From contig VXBP01004020.1 of the NCBI GenBank assembly GCA_013400115.1, positions 227,097-291,096 on the forward strand: a DNA stretch of 64,000 nucleotides, given 5' to 3'. The translations under genes were made by a program, and so were the position numbers. The notes below the pieces were generated by a model that worked only from the letters and a program-made list of their open reading frames with translations, searched no databases and was not told where the DNA came from. Positions 35,912-47,900 of the stretch are shown in pieces (within the stretch, counting starts at the first letter, position 1; every line of letters begins with the position of its first letter). Source of the DNA: Rhinopomastus cyanomelas. Its lineage: Eukaryota; Chordata; Aves; Bucerotiformes; Rhinopomastidae.

Positions 35912-38900
35912 CTAGGGAGGAAAACAAGAGTAATTACTAAGACTACATATTATAATCAATGAATTTGAGTAATGGTCACCTTACATCGCACTTCTAGCTG
36001 GCCAACTTTGTGCTGAAGCCCTTTGCTAGGAATTTTTACTGTCAAAAGTCACTTCTGGTGCTTTACCGGGCTACAACTGCAACATCCTGCAGTTTGAAAG
36101 CATGAAATAATCATACCACAAGCCTAACCCTTTGGCTGCTTCTTACCACCTCTCCCCACCATCAGCCTAAACACAGGTACCACCGTTGCCTCCTGCCCAA
36201 ATCAAGTCTCTCCTTGAGTAGTAAATGAAGCGCTTTTTACAGAGCTGTTCCTGCCTGCTGTGACATCCTCATACGGACACCTACAGAAAAGACTTACCTG
36301 GCACTCCAACATGGTTTTCCACACAGCGGATGTAATTCTGGGCCTTGGGTGGGAGGTCCTCCCACTTCCGTGCACTAGTTGTGTCAGTCTTCCACCCAGG
36401 CATTGTTTCATACTCTACTTCCACTTTCTGTAGTATCTCCTGATTAGCTGTGGGAGAACAAATTTTGTCACAGTTAATTTAGGTGCTGCACCTTAGAAGA
36501 ACACAGCTGTGGTTCCTGACCAAGAAAACACTGACTCCATTTAAAATCTGCTATCTCAAAACCCAGTATTTCTACTGGTTGGTTCATGCATTCATACTTA
36601 ATTTAGATTAATTTCTGTTACTTAGGAAGGCAGCTGTAATCTTTCGAGGTCCCTTCCAATCCTTAATGTCCTGTGGTCCTAAGGGATCTAGGAATCCGGT
36701 TTCCTCTTCTAAAACCTGTGGGATGCACTCTATACTGTCAGAAGACCACAGTATTGCTTCTGAAGAAACAAATTATTTGCAGTGTGCAGTAGTGCCACGT
36801 TTTGGTTCAGATTTGCACACAACAAAAAAGTCTTCCTCTAGACAAGGCAGTAGTATCTCAAATGTTATTTCATTTACAGAATAGGGTTAAATCAGACTTG
36901 ATAAAGACCCCGATGCCCGCAGTCTTTTCTCCACTGGAATTCTCACTGCTTCCACAGCAAGGAACTACCTTAGTGGTAGGAAAGTCAGCTGCTACGAGCC
37001 CCACCTCTCTGCCAGCCCACTGCTGCCACGCCTCTAGAATCTCCCACACCTCAACGGAGCAAACCCCTCATCTTGGCACAGACAGCTACAGGTGCCTTGA
37101 AAACATCATTAATCTAAGAAAATTACATATTGTTACACCTTTAAAACTTTTAGTATGAATCATTATGAGGCAATATCTTATAAGCATGCTTTTATAAGCC
37201 ATAATACTGCTGTTATATGATGGTCTAACATGAGCAGTTGTATTCTGCTTATACTTGTCTCATTTTTGCACAGCTTCAGCACCAGTTGTATTTGTACTCT
37301 GCTAAAGCCTGTAGCAATGATACACAGTCACCAGCTTGAGACTTGCTGACTTCCAGTTCCCCGGTGTTGCAAAGATATTCTGCCTAACAGGACAAGATAC
37401 AGAGGCCCTAACACAAGATTTCATTTGTTCTGAACTGTCTGTGGTCATATGTAGAAATGCAAGGTGAACGCAAACCATACTGATAAAGCAGTCCTCACAC
37501 TGACGCTGCAGTCCCATGACTTTCTACAGAAGGCACCAGCCCGATTCTAAAAAACAAACGGTCTTTTCTAACAGGCAGGAAAGAGAAAAATGGACGTGGA
37601 TATGAAACAACATACCTGGAAAATACGGAATTCTTTTTCCACCCAGTTTGTAAGCAACGCCAATTTTAATTTCATCCAGGACATCGAGAATATCCAGTTT
37701 TGTTAATGCCAAACTGTACAGAAAAACATCAGACAGAATTACACACAGGGTGAATCTCCTCTTTAACACCTTCCACTTGTCCTTCTCCCCCCAACAACCC
37801 CCCAACCCCAACACTTCCTCCTCATATTCACACATCCAGCTCAGGCAACCCAGCAAGCAGCAACACACAAAGTTTAAACTCTGAGCGCCGTTAACTGTAT
37901 TCACCCCTCTGGGATGGATCCCTGACTGAGGCACTAGGACACATTTCCAAACCCATGGCTGCTCACCCGGGTGTGCGGTGTTCTGCTTAGCGCATGAAAA
38001 CGTGAGCTGACCGTGCCAAGTGGCACTGGCGCCACTGGGTGCGTGTGACAGCATCACAGAACGTTACAGGTTGGAAGGGACCTCAAAAGATCATCTAAGT
38101 CCAACCCCCACTGCTGGAACAGGGTAAGCCTACAGTACTGTCTCAAGATATGCTGTCCTACATGGGGCTCAAACCCATGACCCCAGGAATTCAGAGTCCC
38201 ATGCTCCACCAACTGAGCCAGAACAATGGTTTACTTCAGTGCTACTGGTTATCACTCCTGATTCGCAACAACTAAAAGACAGACGGATTTACCAAACCAG
38301 ACTTTTAAAAACAGATGTCAAAAGCATAGTCTGGCTACTAAAAAAAAAAAATCACACGTGCAGTTCAGCCCGACTTTCAGTGTTAGGGCTGTGCTGTCAG
38401 AGCTGTCAGCTTAATCAGCCTTTTTGATCTTGTGAATGACACCCACAGGAACACAAAAAAGGAACCTCAAGACGACACTGTAGTATTCGCTGATCAGAAC
38501 AAAAACGCATTTTAAAACAAGTCAAATTCTGAAGAAACAATAGGCCAAACTCCTTGCTTGGTGAAAGGATGAGTAGCTAAGGATTGAGGCAGGTGTGTGC
38601 ATTACAGTCCCTGCTGTAGGTGCTCATTAAGTATGATTAAGTAGGAACGCAATGATTAAATGAGAAGACCTTTTGGGGATGAAAGAGCCAGTTCTTCAAC
38701 TTTTCGCAAGTCTTTCTCTCCCCATGCTTTTTGACTGTCACAGTTACCAGAGATAATGTAGCTCTTTTTGAAAGAAGTGTAGTAGTTACACAGGACTGAA
38801 ATGGAAGGAAACATAAAGCTCTCCTAATGTATTTCCATAAGAGCTAGAGCTGTGAAAGTTAAAGCAAAATATAAAGTGAAAAAATATTTTAAAAACAATT

Positions 38901-41900
38901 CTGATAGATCAGCGAGCAAAGATCATTGCTCCTTCGTAACGTCAGTAGCAGGAACAATATTAAGGCTCAGTTTGTAAGATATTAAAATGCCCAGGGGCAT
39001 GTGCTTGCCTGTATGAACAAGTTTGCCTGAATGCACAAGTATCATTTTACATGAACAAATGTAATGAAACTTGTTCTGAAAATACAGATCAATAATTTCT
39101 TATAAATTAATGGCTTCTGAACTGCTACTAGCATTTTAGCATTAGACATGGCTGGTTTGATGGTGTTATGGTCTTGAACATTTCCTTTAAAAAGCTACTT
39201 TTCCTTTAAAATGTCAGTCTAGTATTGTTAATGATACAATATTTATCAGCCAAGGAAGTTGCTCAGTCCCTAAGACAATAAATCTCAGCCTGTTTAAGGC
39301 AGCATTTTATAAGGCAATATTAGACCACACGTTTGTGAAGAAATGAACCTGTCGGGACCGAAATGAAAGCTGTGCTAGTTGCCATATGCTTTCTGTCACT
39401 CCACTTATTTCACCTAAAGAGGTGGTGGATCCAAATGACGCAGAATTGATCCTCCAAGTACGACTCGTTAGAGTTAAGTAAAGCTCAAACCCAGCAGGTT
39501 TCAGACCATGGCATGTCAGTATGAAAGCACTGGATCAGGAACACTAGAGCAAACTCTAAGAAAACTCATATTGATCCAAACTACACTGGGCTATCTGATG
39601 TAAACAAAGCAAAAGCATTAGGGGAAAAAAATAACTGCCTCGATATTGTAAAATCACTTGGGAAAAAAAAGTCAAAGCAATTACTATTAGCATTAAGAGA
39701 ATTCCCAGTTGCCCATTGTAAATTACTTTATTGCTTAAAACGCAACACTTTACTGGATTTATATTAATGTTACCTACATATTTATTCTGCGAAGCACAAA
39801 ATTATCACTTCCAAATGTAGCGCAAAATCTGTGATGCTTACGCAGTGAATCCGTTGATCATATGAGCATATTTCAAAATGACAAGATCTAACCAGCCACA
39901 GCGTCTCTTTCTGCCTGTGGTTACTCCCCATTCATGGCCCCGGGACTGTAAAAGATCTCCAATTTCCTGAAAGAAGACGGAAAGAACGTTGACAGATTGT
40001 CACTGAAATCAAAGTCACAGGAAATCAACAAATATAAATGAACAGCAAGGCAAATATTCAGTCCTAAGGCTTGTTTTTGGGGAAAAAAGAAGTTTCATTA
40101 GGAGGGGACTAAGGTGGAGCATAAAGCCCCTCATGCACAGGATTTCTGTATTTCAGTCATTAGCTTTTCAAAAATTCCCCATATAAAGTATGTAACTAAT
40201 AATAACTACAGTTAGTAAGAAAATCTAATGAGCCAAGGAAACACTTTTTAATTCTTCATCTGATGGGAAAACCTCCTTGACAGTTCAGTCCTGTTCTTAC
40301 TTTCATTTGTGTTTATAGGCTTCATTTGGTCTTTTGTAATTTAGTTTTTCAGAGAGCAGCGGTGTAGATATAAAACATATAAAATCTATATTATTATATG
40401 CATTGTAATACATATGAAATCTATAATGTATATATTATATACAACATATATACATTATATATATATCAAATATTACATGTAATATATATAGAATGTATCT
40501 ATTCCACAGATTGCAGACAACACAGGCTGTTAAGCAGAGAAGTTGTGTCTTGTAATTGAAGCCTCTACGCGATGCACAGACAGCAACAGCCTACAACACA
40601 CACTTGTATCTAATGGCCTTAAAAAATGATGAAACCTGTTTTCATGTAATTCATTACAGCAGAAGTGTGGTCGCTACATTACAAAATCATCACAGTTGTG
40701 TTTCTCTCCTGTAAGAATGATACCTTAAATTTGTACTGTAATTCTCCTCTAGTCACGAGAGGACTTGCTTGGCAGTCCCGTAACACTGCTATTACGGTGT
40801 CCATGTGTCACTGCTGTATTCTGACCCCACCCCAGCGACCTCAGTGCCTGCCAGCTGTATGCACTGCATTTTGTAACGTTAAACCTACGTTGATCTGCTC
40901 GGTGGGGAAGGCTCCGATTCCCACCCGAGTAGTGTACGCCTTCACCACACCGTACACATCGCCGACATGCTGGGGAGGAACGCCAAGCCCCGTGCACACA
41001 CCGCCTACAGTGCAGTTTGAGGACGTCACGAACGGATACGTGCCTGCCAGAAAAACACAAGGCATCAACCCTCTTTCAGCAGTGGTAGGAAACAAAGACC
41101 GATTTTCACAGAATCACGGAAATATTTAGGTTGGAAAAGACCCACAAGATCATCAAGTCCAACCTTTAACCCTACTCTTATCATTATCACCCCTGAAACA
41201 GATCTCCTAAGCACCTCATCCACACGATTTTTAAAAGCTTGAAGGGATAGTGACTCAACTTAGATTTTTCCCTAATGTCTTGCCTAAACCTCTCTTGATG
41301 CAGCTTCAGGATGTTCCCTCTAGTCCTATCATTGTCTACTTGTAAGAAGAGGCCAGCACCTAACCCCTCTCTCTCTCCAATGCCTTCTCAGACAGTTCTA
41401 GCTTCCTTTGTTAGTTCAGATTTTCACCTGTATGTTTGGCTTTAAAGTTAACTGAAACAGCAGCCAAAGCACAGGGGAATTCTTATTACTAAACGTGCCC
41501 ATTTTGCTTTGGAGAGAATTAAATAAGCCTTTCTTCCCGAAACTGCTTCCTCATGTAGTGAATAATATGTATTCCTGTTCCTAAAGCTCCACAGAAATCC
41601 CTCAAAATAAAGGATTTTTCCACTCGGGTAGCTGACCCACTCTGGCAATTGGTATAAGAACATTGTGAGGGAGGAAGAAGCTCACACAGACAAACTAACT
41701 AAACGCTTCCTTAGACTTAAGGAGGTGCTGTTCCACTACATCAGCTTTTCTGCAGCCACCCTTCACAGCTTTCACTGAGCACTGCCCACATGGGATAAAC
41801 TTACAAGCATCTCAGGACTCCTCCCATTAGTCACTGCATCTATTCTAGGCTGTGGCTGCTGCTGCGGGAAGCTTCTCCCACTGTCCTGTGTATCACACAA

Positions 41901-44900
41901 ACTATTTCCGCTACTTCCACAGAGAGCCCAGTGTAAAGGTCACAGACTGACATTCCAAGTGCTCTACACAAGTGCCTCTGAATATCTGCAGTAGGTTTCT
42001 AAGTCCTAAGAGGTTATTTGTGATCTCTACGCTGTGAGTCCGGATAAGAGAACCTCTCCAGTTCTTCATTTCATGGAGAACTAACTGGTTAAACTAGACT
42101 CTTGGTGAGACAGCAGAGCACAGATCAACTGAAGGAGCTAGACTTACAGGTCACCTGCACCAGTTTAATCCCCACACTGCTGCAGTGGGCACCTGGAACA
42201 TATGGCTGTGTGCACACATTGGGAAGTAATAATGGCAAGAGTATCTGACTTCAGCTGGAATAAATTTCAGTAAGATTCAATATTTAAACCCTAAGCACTT
42301 AATTCTGTTAATGATACAATCTCTAGCTTTCTGTGCGTTACTGTTGGGTGATCCGTTCCTAACATAGGAAAGACTGTTTTGTTTCTCTGTTTTCCTGTTT
42401 GCAAAGCTGATATAAATCACAAACCAAAATAAGAGCCATCTCTCAGAAGTCAAACTGACTTTAGAATTTAACTTACCAAAGTCAATATCAAGTAATGCTG
42501 CATTGGCTCCTTCAACAAGGATCTTCTTTGGCGAGCCATGAAGAGCTTCATACATAAAATAGACGCCATCTCGAACCATGGGTCTTATTTTTTCAGCGTA
42601 TCCCTGCAAAGTTCAGTGGACATGTCAGCTTCCCGAGACACTGGCTGGACACCATGTACAATTTTGAAACACAAAACTTACAGAAGACCCCAGCGCACCA
42701 GCTCCAATCATGGTCATGAGTATCAAGAAAGATCTTTAAAGGTATGGTGTCAGCTCTCAACAAAAAACAGACAAAGCTTGGGAAAGGCAAGAGACTTTTT
42801 TAGCCTCCTCTCTTCTTACATATTCATGAAGGATGTTCTACCAGTGGCTCTTCTAAGCTTACTTACAAAAAGACATTTTTCTTGTAATACCAGAATCTTT
42901 AAACACTACTTTCACAAACAGTTGCCCAGTAAGCACAGGAGTCTCTCACAGAGACTAGATCTGTCACGACTGGAGACTGCTGACCACAAGAGTCACCCCT
43001 GGAGACTGCTGACCACAAGAGTCACCCAGCACTCCCTTGGCTACTTTAATAAAACCATTACTTTATGTCAGAAAGGCTAAATATTATAGGAGAATTTAAT
43101 AGTTCATAAAATTAACTTAAATGCCCACAGTAAGAGAGCAGTGTTATACGGTACGGGCACTGCTTCTTAAAAGGTTTTATGAGAATGAAAATACACAGGG
43201 GTTTTTTTTCAATTTAAATTAATTAAATAGTTTACTAAGCAGTAGCTGTGGTTTAAATTTTTTAAAATTAAAGCAAGTTCATTTTTACACTTGAAATGAA
43301 AATAAACACTGCTGCTTTCTTCTGCACCTTCTCTGAACCCACACAACTCTTACAAGTGTTTAATCCTTACCTTTAGCTTTTTCAATTGCCCTTCTGTATC
43401 TATTTCCAGTGTGGGAAACATCGACTTGTATTGTTGTGCCAGGTTTTTAAATCTGTAAAATATTGGAATTGTGTCTGTAAAGAACCTGGTTACTGTTCAC
43501 AGAAACTTTGCCAAGAATTCAGTTTATATTATGCACAGTCTTATCTTATGTAGTCTGAGAGCTACAGAGAAAACATACCCAATGGATTTCCCAGTGTACC
43601 ACATCAAGCTTTAAATGAAGACACAGAGTGAAGGACAGGAATGGCACGCACACATTCTTTCCTGTTTTCTTTTCCTTCCAGACAACTTATATGCAATAAA
43701 TTCAGACACACCTTGAGAAAGATCTCCTTAAAAGCAAAGTCTGCCAGCCAAAACGTATCACTGTATCATGGCATTTAGAAAGGAAAACTGTTGTACCTTG
43801 AAGAAAACTCATCAAAGTCAGACAGGAGGTCACAGATTCGGAGGCCTGTTCGTGCAGCTTTGGAAGAATAAGTTGGTCCAATCCCCTTCTTTGTTGTGCC
43901 AATACTAATTAAAGATAAACCCCCAAACAGATATAAACATGCTTTATGCCAAGTAATTGTGTTAAAGCTCTTTAATATGCCATACACTAGGTGACAGTTC
44001 TGAGGCATTAAAAAAACAAACCAATCAGCAAAGTTCTAGAATAAGCAATACACCGCAGTAACAAACACGGAGCAATGAACAAGCTCCCACGGGTTTGCGT
44101 AAGCGCTGCAAATGTTCACGGCATGTGGTAGAGCATCAAGGCTTGTGTCTGGCTGCCACAAGCTTAGTCAAAACTATGTCTGCATACACATCTATAGCAA
44201 TAACTGTATATCACATACACTACCCTGGCTTGGAGTGGCCAAATCAGCTCCCTATGGCTTTGACATTACGCATACATCTCTGTTCCTATGAACGTTTGCA
44301 GCTTTTCCCTTCATGAAGATGGAAATGAAACTCTACCCATATGTTTATTTTCACATGCATTTTATAAAGAGAGCAGTTTTGAGATCTCTATTTGTATGTT
44401 GTTTGGCTCAAATTGTCCAACGGTGTCAAAAACTAACAGCCTAACAGAGAGAGAAAAATACCATGTGTTCACATAAACCTTTGTTCTTGCAGAAAACGTA
44501 CTAATCAGCTGTGAGTACTGAGCTAGGGTGCATGATTAAAACCAAAAGAGGAACTAGTGCCTTCATGAAGTAGAAGTGAATGCGTGATACAATTACAGGT
44601 GCAGAACAAGTACTTCAGAAATTTTTCAAAACAGTCACAATGCTGCTATCAAATTGCATAGGAAGCACCATTATAGTGGAAATCATAGAACCATTAGGGA
44701 TTGGAAAGGACCACGAAAGATCATCTAGTCCAATCCCCCTGCAACAGCAGGATCACCTAGAACAAGTTGCACAGGAACATACCCAGGTGGGTTTTCAACC
44801 TCTCCAAAGGAGACTCCACAACCACCCTGGGCAGCCTGTTCCAGTGCTCCGTCATCCTCACTGTGAAGAAGTTCCTTCTGATATTTATATGGAACCTCCT

Positions 44901-47900
44901 ATGCTCCAGCTTAAACCCATTGCCCCTTGTCCTATCACTAGATGACATTGAGAAGAGCCTGGCTCCATCCTCCTGACACCCACCCTTCACATATTTATAG
45001 ATGTTAATGAGGTCACCCTTCAGTCTCCTCTTCTCCAAGCTAAACAGACCCAGCTGCCTCAGCCTCTCTTCATAAGGGAAGTGTTCCACTTCCTTCATCA
45101 TCATTGTTGTTTTATGCTGGACTCCCACCAGCAGATCCGTGTCCTTCTTGAGCTGAGGGGCCCAGAACTGGACACAAGACTCCAGATGTTGTCTCACTAG
45201 TGCAGAATACAGGGGGAGGAGAACCTCTCTTGATCTACTAAACAGCCCTCTTCTGATCCACCCCGGGATGCTGTTGGCACTCATGACCACAAGAACACAC
45301 TGCTGGATCATGGTCATCCTGCTGTCCACCAGGACCCTCAGCTCCCTCTCTCCTACACTGCTCCCCAACAGGTCAGTCCTCAGCCTATAGGGGTACCTGG
45401 GGTTGTTCTTGCCCAGATGTAAGACTCCACATTTACCCTTGTTGTGTTTAATTACATTTCTCCCTGCCCAGCTCTCCAGCCTGTCCAGGTCTTGCTGAAT
45501 GGCAGCACAGTCTGCTGGGGTGTCGGTGACACCACCCAGCTCTGTGTCCTCAGCAAACTTGCTGACAGCACACCCTAATCACTCATCCAAGTCATTAATG
45601 ATAAGATTGAACAGGACTGGTCCCAGTACTGACCCTTGGGGGACTCTACTAGATACAGGCCTCCAACTCATCTCTGGCTTCTATCCTGCAGCCAGTTCAT
45701 GATCCACCTCACTACCTGATCATCCAGTCCACACTGCCTCAAATCGACTGGTTTTGAGAATCTGGTAGGAATTTCAAACTACCTCTACATGTTGCAGAGA
45801 ACTGGAAAATGGAGACACAAAAGAGCTCAGACTTTGCCTTTTCTGTAAGGCCTCCTGAGTTCATCACTAACACAAGGGGACACAGAACCCCCCTACTAGT
45901 AACACTAGTGAGGTTTTGTTTTCCAAAATGATACCACTTGGTCAAAATTGCATAATCATTAGTGAAGGTTTTGAAAGTACTTACTTTTTTCCTTCTTGTG
46001 CTTGACGCTGCACTTCCTGGAGCCCGTCTACTGCCTGGTGAAAGTCAAACACTGCAATGGAAAATCAAATACACACGGTGGGAGGCCAAAGGAGAAAAAC
46101 ATTTCTAAATCACACACATCTGTAATTTCAAGACAATGTGCCTTTGTTAGCACTGACTGTGCACACAAGTAAGTATTCCTTAAACATGATGAGAACAGGT
46201 AAAACGTCACCCTCTAGCAGACACAGATTCTGTTACTGTGCTTGAGATTCACAACAGATAAAGAAGATGAGTTAGAACAAACACCTAACTGCTCTGTGGA
46301 GTAATAATGTGGTGCAGTACTGTGAGCTAAGCAATCATTTGTGAGGGTTTTTCCCCCCCCATTCCCTCACTTACCTAAATGAGCTCTATCCGATATAATC
46401 AGCCTTTTCTCCCAATCTTTTAAACCTGCCAGGAGATACAAAGCAAAGTAGGACATCAGCTGCACTGATGGGTCAAACTTGAGTTTTTCTATGTCTTGTA
46501 TAGTTTCTTGCCAAGAAGACTGTAGACAAAATAGATGCAACCTAAGCAAATACCATGTAACAGCAATGCTTTCGGTAACAGATTTTTCCCATTTTACTTT
46601 TTCAGCTTTCCCATTCTGATGTGAACAAAGACGTCTGAAGACGATAAAATCATTTCACGTTTAAAATACTGTTTTCCTCATTATTTAAAATCCAAAATGT
46701 TACTGCACTGAATATTTACGGTCGGAAACAAAGGCTTAAAAAAATAATCCTCAACCTGTCTGCCAATATAAAGAAAAGTTAAAAATTACTCAATACATAC
46801 CTTTCTTTTCATTCTTTTCAGCTTCTTCAAACAGGCCTGGTAAATGTATAACCACCCCGTTACCTTTGGGAACATAAATTGTTCGTTTTAAAGCAAGAAA
46901 TGAAACAGTCACTCTTAAGATGTGAGGTACGTGAACACCTGCTGCTTGAAGCAACGTTCAAAACGTAACACCGGGCTTCTCACGTTTCTCTCAAAGTCAT
47001 CTTGGGGACTTTCTGGACAAACCCTCATTTCGGGTAAGCAGCTACCAGCCAGCTAAAAGCAGAAAACACAGAGCCTGCTTGTTTCGGATGTGAACGTGGG
47101 CCCTGCTCTGACGCCCACTGAGGTAAGCAGATTCCTGTCTTTGTGGTGGACTTTGCACCACAACTTCAGCCTCCATTATTCATTGGTAAAAGCTTAAAGA
47201 AGCCTGACAACACCAACAAGCCTGCCTGACAGTATTTGAGTTTTCTTCAGCATTCATGCATCTGCTTTAAACTCTGCACGCACTGGTGCTGTAACACCTT
47301 GGCAACGCCTTCTCCCTGCACAGAATCCACAAGCAATACTGAGCATCTCTCCTGACTGGGCACGGAGGATTTAGTGGGTTGCAAAAAGCTGCTGCTTCCT
47401 CCTTGGGAGCATCACAGGGTGCCTGTCTCACTCTAAATTCAGTATAGCTGAAGTTACTTGCTCTGAAGACTCTGAAGTCAGGAAGCAAGACCACAGACCA
47501 TGTTTAGCAGAGACGGTAAAATACGTTTCACGTATTCCAACCATCTGTTTGGAAGTCATCAACTGAAACAAAACAAACTCCATAGTTCACTGAAACCTCC
47601 ACTTATTTCTTGCACACTCTGACTACAATTTTTTTTTTATCAGAAAGAATCACAATTTTAGACAAGAAAAGGCATAAATTTGCCTGTCAGTTGTGAGCTC
47701 TACATACAGTAGGCAATGCAAGCTTTTCATGATGCCATCTGCATTGACTGTCTTTCCATCACTGTCACAAGCCAGCAAGGTGAACAAGATGACACTGGAT
47801 GACAACCTTCCAGGCACAGCCCTTGGGACCTCTTTCTGGTGGTGCCAGAGATAACCTGTATTATTTACTGGGCCCGAGGGCTGAGCTTTGTGTCCCGAAA

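Noticed and set aside
37524..38057. 177-codon minus-strand frame
   Set aside because: It runs from the edge of the SINE across ADSS1 intron 10 into exon 11; only the exon 11 part is real coding sequence.
38155..38226. A functional tRNA gene
   Set aside because: The 5' acceptor strand does not pair with the 3' side, the anticodon loop is mutated, and the sequence continues into a CR1 tail: a SINE, not a tRNA gene.
44757..45368. 203-codon minus-strand open frame as a host gene
   Set aside because: Its translation is the CR1 ORF2 C-terminal region, and it lies inside a CR1 copy in an ADSS1 intron.
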